From Ferruginibacter sp. (GTDB lineage Bacteria > Bacteroidota > Bacteroidia > Chitinophagales > Chitinophagaceae), in contig JANXOQ010000425.1 in the NCBI GenBank assembly GCA_025357775.1, positions 1 to 21,059 on the forward strand: a DNA stretch of 21,059 nt. Direction: 5' to 3'. A model generated the notes under the pieces. It searched no databases, was not told the DNA's origin, and saw only the letters and a program-made list of their open reading frames with translations. This document shows, piece after piece, positions 14,109 to 21,059 of the stretch. Each line of letters opens with the position of its first letter. Positions within the stretch are counted from its first letter, which is position 1. The position numbers and the translations under genes are program-made.

Positions 14109-14522
14109 ATGAAAAACGTGTTTCTATTTTTAGCTATAACAATATCATCTGTTGCTTGTAATTATGGCAAAAATGATGCTGCCAAGGAAGATAAAAATTA
14201 TGAAAAAATAAAAGAAACGTTAGAAGAAACTGAAAAGAAAAATCCCACTAAATTTATAAAAGTAGAAGGAGATAAAAGGAAAAACTTAATAGGGCAAACA
14301 GTTGTGAGAGGCACTATAACAAACAATGCAAAAGTTGTAACTTTTAAAGATGTAGACGTAAAATGTTGCTTTTACAGCAAAACAGGCATAGTGCTTGAAG
14401 AAGACCACGAAACAATTTACGAAAATATAGCACCTGGAGCATCAGCAAAATTTAAGTCAAAATATTTTACACCAAAGGGAACGGATAGTGTGAGTTTTAA
14501 GGTAGTGGAGGCGAGGTTTTAA
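14109..14522 (+). CDS. Small lipoprotein with FxLYD-like Ig-type domain
   Basis: The chosen ATG gives 137 residues beginning MKNVFLFLAITISSVAC, a signal with a lipobox ending at Cys17. A charged linker rich in Lys and Glu (about 20-50) follows. Residues about 60-137 read VVRGTITNNAKVVTFKDVDV and later IAPGASAKFKSKYFTP. This is the pattern of FxLYD/DUF3426-like beta-sandwich domains: gain-of-strand start with a following Asn, then a dV.v core and a PG turn. Such proteins are exported, their partners are usually unknown and no enzymatic role is expected. It appears to be a single-gene unit divergent from upp. Confidence 0.75.
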   Translation: MKNVFLFLAITISSVACNYGKNDAAKEDKNYEKIKETLEETEKKNPTKFIKVEGDKRKNLIGQTVVRGTITNNAKVVTFKDVDVKCCFYSKTGIVLEEDHETIYENIAPGASAKFKSKYFTPKGTDSVSFKVVEARF

Positions 14523-14791
14523 TATTTTAAGTTTAATATTTTAAATCTATTTTTAATAAATAATTCTTGTAAAAGTTGTTATTGTTTTTTGTAAATAAAC
14601 GAAAGATTAAATCCTTATATTGATAAGTTTCCATTTGCATTTATAAACAGTAAACAAAACTTATTTACAACAATACTTTAAATTTTATTGTAAAAAAAGT
14701 TTTTAATCTTTTACTAAAATTTAAGTTTTTGATTTTATTTACAAATGATTTTTAGCAATAAATAAAAAATTAATTTTATACCAATTAAACC

Positions 14792-15715
14792 ATGCAAACA
14801 ATTTTAATAACAGGGGGTACCGGGCTTGTAGGAAAAGCACTAGTACAACTACTGGTACAAAAAAACTACCAAGTAATTATTTTAACCAGAAATATAAAAA
14901 ACACAACCGCTGAACCAAATATAAGCTATGCCTTGTGGGATATAAATACTGGCTCAATAGATGTATCTGCTGTATGCAAAGCCGATGCAATAATACACTT
15001 AGCAGGCGCAGGTGTAATGGATAAAAAATGGACAGAAGAATATAAAAAGGAAATAGAAACAAGTCGTACAAAAAGTGCTGCATTAATTATAAATACTTTA
15101 AAAAATAATGTACACAATGTAAAAACTTTGGTAAGTGCATCTGCAATTGGATGGTATGGGGAGGATACAAAACCAAATCATTTTTTTGTAGAAACAGATG
15201 CAGCCGATAAATCTTTTTTGGGTGATGTGTGCCAACTTTGGGAACAAAGTGTAGAAGCAGCAATGCCAATAGGAATAAGAGTTTGCAAACTTCGCATAGG
15301 TATTGTGCTTAGTAAAAATGGAGGTGCTTACAAAGAGTTTAGAAGTCCTTTGAAATTTGGTGTAGCAGCAATACTTGGTGCTGGTACCCAAATGGTAAGT
15401 TGGGTACATATAGATGATTTATGCAGACAGTTTTTATATGCTCTAGAAAATGAACAATTGCAAGGCTCTTATAATGCAGTAGCCCCCGTACCTGTTAACA
15501 ATAAAGTACTTACATTAGCTATTGCAAAAGCAGTAAAAAAAAGTTTTTTTATACCCATACATGTGCCAACATTTATTTTAAAAATAATGATGGGGCAACG
15601 TAGTATTGAAATCCTTAAAAGTGCTACCGTTTCTTGTGAAAAAATTAAAATATCTGGTTTTACTTTCTTATATCCTAGCATAAACGTAGCTATCGATGCT
15701 GTAGAGCATGTGTAA
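14792..15715 (+). CDS. NAD(P)-binding epimerase-like protein, YfcH/TIGR01777 family
   Basis: This 307-residue extended short-chain dehydrogenase-like protein starts with the Rossmann motif ITGGTGLVG at residues 6-14. IIHLAGAGVMDKKWTEEYK (68-86) and SASAIGWYG (115-123) are signatures of the TIGR01777 subfamily. The block GDVCQLWEQSVEAA, followed by RVCKLRIGIVLS and WVHIDDLC, completes the match. The family is described as a sugar-nucleotide epimerase-like group, but the substrate is not established and some relatives have been linked to cell-division effects. The preceding 270 bases are AT-rich and contain no other gene. The first clpP follows 135 bases later with its own promoter-like box, so the genes are probably separate units. 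Confidence 0.92.
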   Translation: MQTILITGGTGLVGKALVQLLVQKNYQVIILTRNIKNTTAEPNISYALWDINTGSIDVSAVCKADAIIHLAGAGVMDKKWTEEYKKEIETSRTKSAALIINTLKNNVHNVKTLVSASAIGWYGEDTKPNHFFVETDAADKSFLGDVCQLWEQSVEAAMPIGIRVCKLRIGIVLSKNGGAYKEFRSPLKFGVAAILGAGTQMVSWVHIDDLCRQFLYALENEQLQGSYNAVAPVPVNNKVLTLAIAKAVKKSFFIPIHVPTFILKIMMGQRSIEILKSATVSCEKIKISGFTFLYPSINVAIDAVEHV

Positions 15716-15824
15716 TTTGTTAATTCTATCTATTTATTTAAGCAATCCGTAATAATGGCATACATTTTTAAAAGGAATAGTTTTTGTAAATACTTCCGTA
15801 CATAAATTTAAAAAATTTTACTAA

Positions 15825-15832
15825 TATATTTG
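15825..15832 (+). promoter_or_regulatory. Candidate -7 box (TATATTTG) for the first clpP
   Basis: This exact TAnnTTTG match ends 18 bases before the ATG at 15851, the spacing expected for a short Bacteroidota leader. No TTG -33 element lies at normal distance. Confidence 0.5.
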
Positions 15833-15850
15833 CATAACTAAATAAAGACA

Positions 15851-16588
15851 ATGAACTTTAACAGCGAATTTGAAAAATATGCCATAAAGCATAAAGGAAT
15901 TAATAGCAATACCCTAAGTGGTTACAATAAAATTTGCGCCAAACAATTTGAAAGCCAAAACCCACTTGCAGCATGGGGGAATATTACAAACCTTACTCCA
16001 AACATTATTGAGGAACGCCCTATGAACGTAGCAGTAATGGACGTTTACAGCCGTTTGATGATGGATAGAATTATTTTTTTGGGCTATCCAATAAATGACG
16101 AAGTAGCAAATATTGTGACTGCTCAATTGCTTTTTTTAGAAAGTACAGACAGGCACAGAGATATTCAAATGTATATCAATTGCCCCGGCGGTGGTGTATA
16201 TGCAGGCTTGGGCATGTACGATACAATGCAGTTTATAACCCCCGATATTGCAACGATATGCACTGGTATGGCAGCAAGCATGGGGCAGGTGCTTATGTGT
16301 GCAGGTGCAAAAGGTAAGCGTACCGCACTTAAACATAGCCGTATAATGATGCATCAACCAAGCGCAGGTGCAGGTGGGCAAGCAAGCGACGTAGAAATAA
16401 CGGTAAATGAAGTAAAAAAAGTAAAGCAAGAGTTGTACGAAATTATATCATTGCATACAGGCCAACCAGTAGATAAAATTGCAGAAGATTGTAAAAGAGA
16501 TAAATGGATGACTAGCACAGAAGCAAAAGAATACGGATTGGTAGATGAAGTATTGTTGATAAATGCACGCAAGCAAAAGAAAGATTAG
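15851..16588 (+). CDS. clpP: ATP-dependent Clp protease proteolytic subunit, first paralogue
   Basis: This 245-residue ClpP has an intact Ser-His-Asp triad: Ser143 in GMAASMGQ, His168 in MMHQPSAG and Asp217 in KRDKWM. YINCPGGGVYAGLGMYDTM (108-126) is the strand-turn block lining the degradation chamber. It carries about 55-60 residues before the core, longer than the usual short propeptide, with no obvious targeting signal. ClpP tetradecamers degrade proteins unfolded by ClpX, ClpA or ClpC in the cytosol. A second, clearly different clpP follows 276 bases downstream. Neither tig nor clpX, the usual neighbours, lies in the window. Two catalytically complete paralogues could form separate or mixed rings. 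Confidence 0.95.
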   Translation: MNFNSEFEKYAIKHKGINSNTLSGYNKICAKQFESQNPLAAWGNITNLTPNIIEERPMNVAVMDVYSRLMMDRIIFLGYPINDEVANIVTAQLLFLESTDRHRDIQMYINCPGGGVYAGLGMYDTMQFITPDIATICTGMAASMGQVLMCAGAKGKRTALKHSRIMMHQPSAGAGGQASDVEITVNEVKKVKQELYEIISLHTGQPVDKIAEDCKRDKWMTSTEAKEYGLVDEVLLINARKQKKD

Positions 16589-16692
16589 GTTCCTGATGGC
16601 AAGGAGGAGTTTCTTGTAAGTAACCTGCTAAAAAGCTTTGCTTTTTAGCCAAACTAAAACAACAGCTATGGGCAACTGCGGTGGCGTCGCAC
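16589..16692. repeat. GC-richer hairpin-bearing intergenic element between the two clpP genes
   Basis: A perfect 10-bp stem, GCTAAAAAGC with GCTTTTTAGC and a TTT loop, lies at 16627-16649. It is not followed by a T-run, so it is not a standard terminator. The right part, to GGTGGCGTCGCAC at 16692, is distinctly GC-rich in an AT-rich gap. The whole stretch from 16589 looks like a dispersed intergenic element and resembles, from memory, repeats in other Bacteroidota genomes. It could also act as a structured RNA at the end of the first clpP transcript. Confidence 0.45.
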
Positions 16693-16864
16693 ATTTCAAC
16701 ATAATACCTTTACTCATCTTTTATTATGCAACAAGTAGCGAATAATTTAAAAAAATCTTCGAATCTATAGAGTCTAATAACAAAATCTAAATCACCATAA
16801 AATCAGTTTTCAAAAAGCCTTGTGAACAAAGCATCTATTGTTTATTAGCAAAAAAAATTAAAAT

Positions 16865-17482
16865 ATGAATTACAATAAAATATATCAAAACGACGAAGAA
16901 GAAAACCCAAAAGAACTTCCTGAAAGCCCAATGGAGAAAATGATGTCAGGCTGGCAGTTTGATAAAAAATTTATAGAGCAACGCAAAATATTTTTGTGGG
17001 GTCCAGTAGATGATAAAAGTGCCAAAGATATTACCAATCGTTTAATGTACTTAGAAGCAATAGACCCGGGTAAAGAAATTACGTTTTACATAAGTAGCCC
17101 AGGTGGAGTAGTTACAAGCGGCATGGTAATTTATGATACTATGCAAATGATATCATCACCAGTGAGCACTGTTTGCATGGGCATGGCAGCAAGCATGGGT
17201 AGCATTTTGCTTAGTGGTGGCGAAAAGGGCAAACGCTTTATTTTTCCAAGTGGCGAAGTAATGATACACCAACCAAGTGGCGGTGGGCAAGGTGTAAGTG
17301 CTGACCTTGAAATAATGGCCATACAAATGCAAAAAGTAAAAGAAATGGGGGCAGATGTACTTGCAAAAAACTGTGGCAAAACTCGTGAGCAAATAATGAA
17401 AGATTTTGATAGAGATTATTGGATGGATGCTAAAGAAGCAGTAGAGTATGGAATTGTAGATGGATTATTGGAGAAGTTGTAA
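16865..17482 (+). CDS. clpP: ATP-dependent Clp protease proteolytic subunit, second paralogue
   Basis: This 205-residue ClpP has the family's usual length and an intact triad: Ser110 in GMAASMGS, His135 in MIHQPSGG and Asp184 in DRDYWM. YISSPGGVVTSGMVIYDTM (75-93) is the usual chamber-lining block. The N-terminal 30 residues are acidic (NDEEENPKELPESP) and unlike those of the first paralogue. It is closer to standard bacterial ClpP than its neighbour. The 276-base gap with a hairpin between the two genes leaves it unclear whether they share a transcript. A strong terminator ends the unit 93 bases downstream. Confidence 0.95.
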   Translation: MNYNKIYQNDEEENPKELPESPMEKMMSGWQFDKKFIEQRKIFLWGPVDDKSAKDITNRLMYLEAIDPGKEITFYISSPGGVVTSGMVIYDTMQMISSPVSTVCMGMAASMGSILLSGGEKGKRFIFPSGEVMIHQPSGGGQGVSADLEIMAIQMQKVKEMGADVLAKNCGKTREQIMKDFDRDYWMDAKEAVEYGIVDGLLEKL

Positions 17483-17574
17483 AGGAAAATTTAAAATTAG
17501 AGGATGAAAGTTTTATTCGTTTCCGTAATTAGGAAAATAAAAATTTGAACATAATAAATAGAACAAATACTTTT

Positions 17575-17608
17575 AAAAGGTTTTGCATTTTAGTGCAAAA
17601 CCTTTTTT
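17575..17608 (+). terminator. Strong rho-independent terminator after the clpP pair
   Basis: AAAAGGTTTTGCA pairs perfectly over 13 bp with TGCAAAACCTTTT around a 6-base loop, and the stem runs into a T6 tract ending at 17608. It separates the clpP unit from the glycosyltransferase gene. Confidence 0.9.
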
Positions 17609-17632
17609 ACTTAGTAAATAAATGAACACAAT

Positions 17633-17640
17633 TATATTTG
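17633..17640 (+). promoter_or_regulatory. Candidate -7 box (TATATTTG) four bases before a start codon
   Basis: This is an exact TAnnTTTG match just downstream of the terminator and only four bases ahead of the ATG at 17645. If used, transcription would begin at or next to the A of the start codon, making a leaderless message. Confidence 0.4.
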
Positions 17641-17644
17641 TAAA

Positions 17645-18412
17645 ATGAATAATATTTCTGTTGTAATTATCACTAAAAACGAAGGGCATATTTTAGAACG
17701 TACACTTCAAAGTATAAAAAGCCTAACAGATGATATCGTAATTGGTGATAATGGCAGTACAGATAATACCTTAGAAATTGCAAAAGCTTTTAATGCAAAT
17801 ATTATACAATATAATTGGCAGGGTTTTGGGCATGCAAAAAACATTGTTGTAAAAGCAGCAAAATACAATTGGGTACTTGCTATAGATGCAGATGAAGTAC
17901 CTTCTGTAGCATTGGTAGAAGAAATGAAGTTATTGACACTACAAAATGAAAATGAAATTTTTATTATAAAATTTCAAAATTTTATTGGCAACAGAAAATT
18001 GCGTTTTGGTACATGGACTAATGTAAGTAAAATGCGCCTTTTTAATAAAAACTTTACTTCTTGGGATGATAAGCCAGTACATGAAAGTATCATTAAGCCT
18101 GTTAACACAAAACTAATCCATTTAAAAAATGTATTAAATCACTATTGCCATAAGGACATAATGGAGTACGCTGAAAAAATGACCTTTTATGGAAACGAAA
18201 TGGCACACCGCTATTTTGAAAAAGGTAAAAGCCATAGTTTTTTTAAACAATATATTTATCCTATTTTTTTATTTTTTTACAATTATATTTTTAGGTTAGG
18301 TTTTTTAGATGGCAGCATTGGTTATGTAGCTGCTTATCTTTATTCATATTATGTTTTTATAAAGTATAACCGTTTATATGAATTAAAAAATAACAAGGAT
18401 ATAAAAATTTAG
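17645..18412 (+). CDS. Family 2 glycosyltransferase, WaaE/KdtX-like (LPS core type)
   Basis: This 255-residue GT-A enzyme begins at once with ISVVIITKNEGHILERTL, so the start is well fixed. DNGSTDNTLE (35-44) binds the nucleotide-sugar, and DADE (81-84) supplies the metal-binding Asp residues. The block NWQGFGHAKN (57-66) is characteristic of the WaaE/KdtX group, which adds a glucose-type sugar to the lipopolysaccharide inner core. KMRLFNK and VHESI are further markers of the group. The C-terminal region has a hydrophobic Tyr/Phe-rich segment (about 205-245) that probably associates with the inner membrane. It converges with the LON-domain gene. The sugar donor and acceptor cannot be told from sequence. 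Confidence 0.9.
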   Translation: MNNISVVIITKNEGHILERTLQSIKSLTDDIVIGDNGSTDNTLEIAKAFNANIIQYNWQGFGHAKNIVVKAAKYNWVLAIDADEVPSVALVEEMKLLTLQNENEIFIIKFQNFIGNRKLRFGTWTNVSKMRLFNKNFTSWDDKPVHESIIKPVNTKLIHLKNVLNHYCHKDIMEYAEKMTFYGNEMAHRYFEKGKSHSFFKQYIYPIFLFFYNYIFRLGFLDGSIGYVAAYLYSYYVFIKYNRLYELKNNKDIKI

Positions 18413-18414
18413 GT

Positions 18415-18431
18415 ACAAAAAAATCTTTTGT
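18415..18431. terminator. Weak hairpin between converging genes
   Basis: ACAAAA and TTTTGT form a 6-bp AT-rich stem around a 5-base loop, three bases after the glycosyltransferase stop. It could terminate weakly in either direction, and it lies in the only 47-base gap between the two converging units. Confidence 0.3.
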
Positions 18432-18459
18432 CCGCAGTCTAAAATTTATTGCTTCACTT

Positions 18460-19095
18460 TTAAAATCTAAATCCCTCTAAATTTTTAAAATGCCCATTCA
18501 GTTGTATTTTACTTTTAAGCAGGTTCATCTGAACCATCATTTCAAGTACTTTTTCTAAATGTCTTTTTAATAACTCTTGTCTATGCAATTCTTCTTCAAA
18601 TTCTAACAGTTGATACTCTTCTTCCAAAGTCATACCTGCGTGATGGGCCACATCAAAACTGATAAAATCTTCGATTGATTTTTTAAATGTTTTTTGTACG
18701 TTTAACAGGCCGTGCAGTTCTTTAATATCAGTCAATATTTTTTGCATAAGCGCAGCACTGCCCTCATACTTTGTAAGAGGGTAGTTTACAATAGCGCCAT
18801 GGTAGAGCTTTTCGGGAAGTTCTTTAATTTTTTCTAAAATTTTAAATACCAAAGTACCTTTAGTTTTTATATCCATTTCTCCATTATCGTCGGTCGTCGT
18901 TATTTCTACTATTTCTACCAAGGTACCATATTCCATTACTTGGTTATTTAAAACCGTAGGTATACCAAATGGTTTTTTAGCTTCATAACAATCCTTTATT
19001 AATTGTTTATACCGTGGCTCAAAAATATGTAGGTTTAATTCTTCACCAGGAAAAACGACTATAGATAGAGGAAAAAGGGGGATAAAGTTTGTCAT
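18460..19095 (-). CDS. Stand-alone LON substrate-binding domain protein
   Basis: This 211-residue protein begins MTNFIPLFPLSIVVFPGEEL and continues LHIFEPRY near residues 22-29. Both are hallmarks of the N-terminal (PUA-like) domain of Lon protease, here without the AAA+ or peptidase domains. The C-terminal part (about 150-200) is strongly helical and charged. Stand-alone proteins of this COG2802 type are common in bacteria, but their role is not established. It starts 26 bases after the end of the large glycosyltransferase gene on the same strand, so the two probably share a transcript. Confidence 0.9.
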   Translation of the reverse strand: MTNFIPLFPLSIVVFPGEELNLHIFEPRYKQLIKDCYEAKKPFGIPTVLNNQVMEYGTLVEIVEITTTDDNGEMDIKTKGTLVFKILEKIKELPEKLYHGAIVNYPLTKYEGSAALMQKILTDIKELHGLLNVQKTFKKSIEDFISFDVAHHAGMTLEEEYQLLEFEEELHRQELLKRHLEKVLEMMVQMNLLKSKIQLNGHFKNLEGFRF

Positions 19096-19121
19096 AATTT
19101 TTATGTATTCAATTTTTGTTG

Positions 19122-21059
19122 TTAAACGATTTTTAATAATTGAGTTTTCAATGTTTCTTTTGAAAAAGGCAATAAGCTTTTTTCAGAATTACCTTGAAGT
19201 TTTAACCATATATCTTCATCAGTATATAATTTAATAATTGAATTTGCAAAACCAATAGCATCATTGTTAATTAATGCGTTTTCTCCATCTATTAATTGCA
19301 TACCTTCTGCACCTATCAAAGTGGTTACAACTGGTAAAAAATATTCAAAAGCCTGACCAATTTTACCTTTTACGCCAGCACCATATCTTAATGGTGCTAC
19401 CATTAATTTATTAGAAGAAAAATAGAATTCAATATCTGGAACAAAGCCTTTAAATATAAAATTTGGGTTATCAATATCATTTATACATTCGTTTACATTA
19501 CCAATAATATTAACTTTTATATTAGGTAAAACACTCCAAACCAAAGGCATTATTTCTTTATATAAAAAGTATAATGCATCTATATTAGGAGCATGAGAAG
19601 AGCCAATAAATAAAATATCTTTTCTAGTTTCAAAACTTTGTGTTTTTTCTAAAGTAGTTTTTAAATAATGAATATTTGAAACTGTAATAATTTTAGAAAT
19701 TTCGCAAAATTGAGTCATATATTTTTCGTCTACTTTGGAAATTGTTAAAACATAATCAGCCTCCATTGCAGCAAATGCCTCTATTTTTTTTAATCTTTCG
19801 AATTCATTTCTATAAATATTGTTTAAAGGCTCAAGTTCTAAAGCTCTTTCCAAACGTAAATGATGAATGTCAACCATGTCATATACTAACTTTGCTTGTG
19901 GCAAATATTTTTGAGCAATTTTAAAATAATCAACAAAAACTTGTGGGTTATAAAACCAAGCTATAGAAGAGTTTGATAAATTAATTTCTAAAAACTCTTT
20001 GAGTCTTATTTTATTATTGTGTTCATAAAAAACATTCACTCCAAGTCGTTCATAATATTCTATATACTCACTTTCATCAAAAAATAATTTATTTTTTATT
20101 AACGAAACTAAGTATCCTAATTCAATATAGGCTTTAATTATTTCTTTTAACCTGTTAGAGCCTGAGTCTTTATCATAGGCTGGTATCAAACCTACAAATA
20201 TCACTATAGATTTATTTTCGTAAATCTCAAAAATTCTAGATTCGATTGAAGAGGCCTTTATAGCATCAATTTTTTTTTGCCATTTAGTTTTAAATTTTTG
20301 TAGATTTATTTTAAATAAATCAGCTTTTTGTAGACTGTTTTTTGTCTCATTGTTTTTTTGAGAATTATAAGTAATACCATTATAATGTAAAACTGTTGAA
20401 AACGGAGTATAATAAATATTTTTATTTTGTAAATATTTTAATTGAAAACATAAATCTGTTTCTTCAAAATAAGCTGGTGAAAACTGCTCATCAAATAAGT
20501 TTAAATCACCATTATTATTTTTTCTTTTAAATAGTAAACTACAACCAGAGCAGTAATCTACTTTTTTTGTAAAGTTTATCTCAGGATAATAAACTTCTTT
20601 GTTTGTAAAAATTTGATTTATAGAACAATTTTTTAAAAACACTGAACCAGCTTCTTGTAAACTTCTATCTGCATTTAACAATTTAGAACCTACGGCACCA
20701 ACATTTTGAAAGTTTTCAAAAACGTACAATAATTCATCTAAAAAACCATTTTGTACTTCAGTATCATTATTTAAAATATAAATATATTCGCCTAATGCTT
20801 CTTTTATCCCAATATTTATATTTTTAAGAAACCCTTTGTTTTCTGCATTCTTAATAATATTAATGCCTCGAATAAAAGAAAGGTCGCAATCTTCGGTGCT
20901 GTTATCATCAATTAATATAATTTCATAACTTTTATTTTTATTTAAGTTTGCATGTAGGTGGTTCAAACAATTCAATGTATAATTAAGTTGGTTGTAAAAT
21001 GGAATAATGATTGAGATTTTTGGTGAAAGCGATGTGCTAAAAACCAGTTCATTTTTTTG
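19122..21059 (-). CDS. Two-domain glycosyltransferase (GT2 + GT4-like), 5' end off window
   Basis: The frame is open to the right edge: 645 residues are visible and the N-terminus is missing. Numbering from the edge, SIIIPFYNQ (16-24), DDNST (51-55) and LNNDTEV (96-102) mark a GT-A family 2 domain. It runs to about residue 230, with YFEETDLCFQL as the usual acceptor-site block. A second, GT-B domain begins near SIVIFVGLIPAYDKDSGSNR. Its Rossmann halves include VYDMVDIHHLR, DILFIGSSHAPNID and the donor-site block GAGVKGKIGQAFEY (560-573), then GAEGMQL. It probably builds a repeating surface glycan by adding two sugars with one polypeptide. The gene is very AT-rich, with many Asn, Lys, Ile and Phe codons, as in many surface-polysaccharide genes. 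The specificity is unknown. Confidence 0.9.
   Translation of the reverse strand, partial: QKNELVFSTSLSPKISIIIPFYNQLNYTLNCLNHLHANLNKNKSYEIILIDDNSTEDCDLSFIRGINIIKNAENKGFLKNINIGIKEALGEYIYILNNDTEVQNGFLDELLYVFENFQNVGAVGSKLLNADRSLQEAGSVFLKNCSINQIFTNKEVYYPEINFTKKVDYCSGCSLLFKRKNNNGDLNLFDEQFSPAYFEETDLCFQLKYLQNKNIYYTPFSTVLHYNGITYNSQKNNETKNSLQKADLFKINLQKFKTKWQKKIDAIKASSIESRIFEIYENKSIVIFVGLIPAYDKDSGSNRLKEIIKAYIELGYLVSLIKNKLFFDESEYIEYYERLGVNVFYEHNNKIRLKEFLEINLSNSSIAWFYNPQVFVDYFKIAQKYLPQAKLVYDMVDIHHLRLERALELEPLNNIYRNEFERLKKIEAFAAMEADYVLTISKVDEKYMTQFCEISKIITVSNIHYLKTTLEKTQSFETRKDILFIGSSHAPNIDALYFLYKEIMPLVWSVLPNIKVNIIGNVNECINDIDNPNFIFKGFVPDIEFYFSSNKLMVAPLRYGAGVKGKIGQAFEYFLPVVTTLIGAEGMQLIDGENALINNDAIGFANSIIKLYTDEDIWLKLQGNSEKSLLPFSKETLKTQLLKIV

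Noticed and set aside
14518..14544. Short direct repeat TTTAATATTTTAA after the small lipoprotein gene
   Set aside because: There are two AT-only copies 14 bases apart in AT-rich DNA; chance is a sufficient explanation.
1..21059. CRISPR array, rRNA, tRNA, insertion sequence or prophage genes
   Set aside because: No regularly spaced repeats, tRNA-like folds, transposase, integrase or phage motifs were seen when reading both strands.

Overview
The window is about 21 kb of AT-rich chromosome from a member of the Bacteroidota, most likely of Chitinophagaceae/Sphingobacteriia type. The basis is a PorP/SprF-family protein (the type IX secretion-associated family typical of the phylum), several short lipoproteins, -7 boxes of the Bacteroidota form TAnnTTTG ahead of several genes, and weak Shine-Dalgarno signals. 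The genus cannot be fixed from the sequence alone.

Layout. (1) 1-5914, minus strand: a tripartite RND efflux operon in the order adaptor (AcrA-like lipoprotein), HAE1 pump (AcrB-like) and outer-membrane channel (TolC/OprM-like lipoprotein, cut by the left edge). A small unrecognised exported protein lies upstream. (2) 5915-6635 looks empty, but its minus strand holds the broken remains of an alkaline-phosphatase-superfamily/LTA-synthase-like gene. (3) 6636-9056: a FadN-type fused 3-hydroxyacyl-CoA dehydrogenase/enoyl-CoA hydratase for beta-oxidation. Its coding sequence seems to carry two small palindromic insertions in frame. (4) 9363-10133: a lipoprotein with a META domain. (5) 10293-11803: a compact pair of genes of unknown function (370 and 129 aa), followed by a GC-richer, hairpin-rich sequence. 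This is the best candidate for an undescribed system. (6) 12126-14001, minus strand: uracil phosphoribosyltransferase (upp), then a PorP/SprF-family protein. (7) 14109-14522: a small lipoprotein. 14792-15715: a YfcH/TIGR01777-family epimerase-like protein. 15851-17482: two different ClpP peptidases in tandem, separated by a hairpin-bearing possible repeat and closed by a strong terminator. (8) 17645-18412: a WaaE/KdtX-like family 2 glycosyltransferase. Converging on it from the right are a LON-domain protein and a large two-domain (GT2 + GT4) glycosyltransferase cut by the right edge.

Most genes are housekeeping or envelope functions: efflux, lipid oxidation, pyrimidine salvage, proteolysis and surface glycans. 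The accessory signals are the unknown gene pair, the decayed sulfatase-like gene, the in-frame palindromic insertions and the intergenic hairpin elements. All family names come from recognising motifs by eye; no database search was run.
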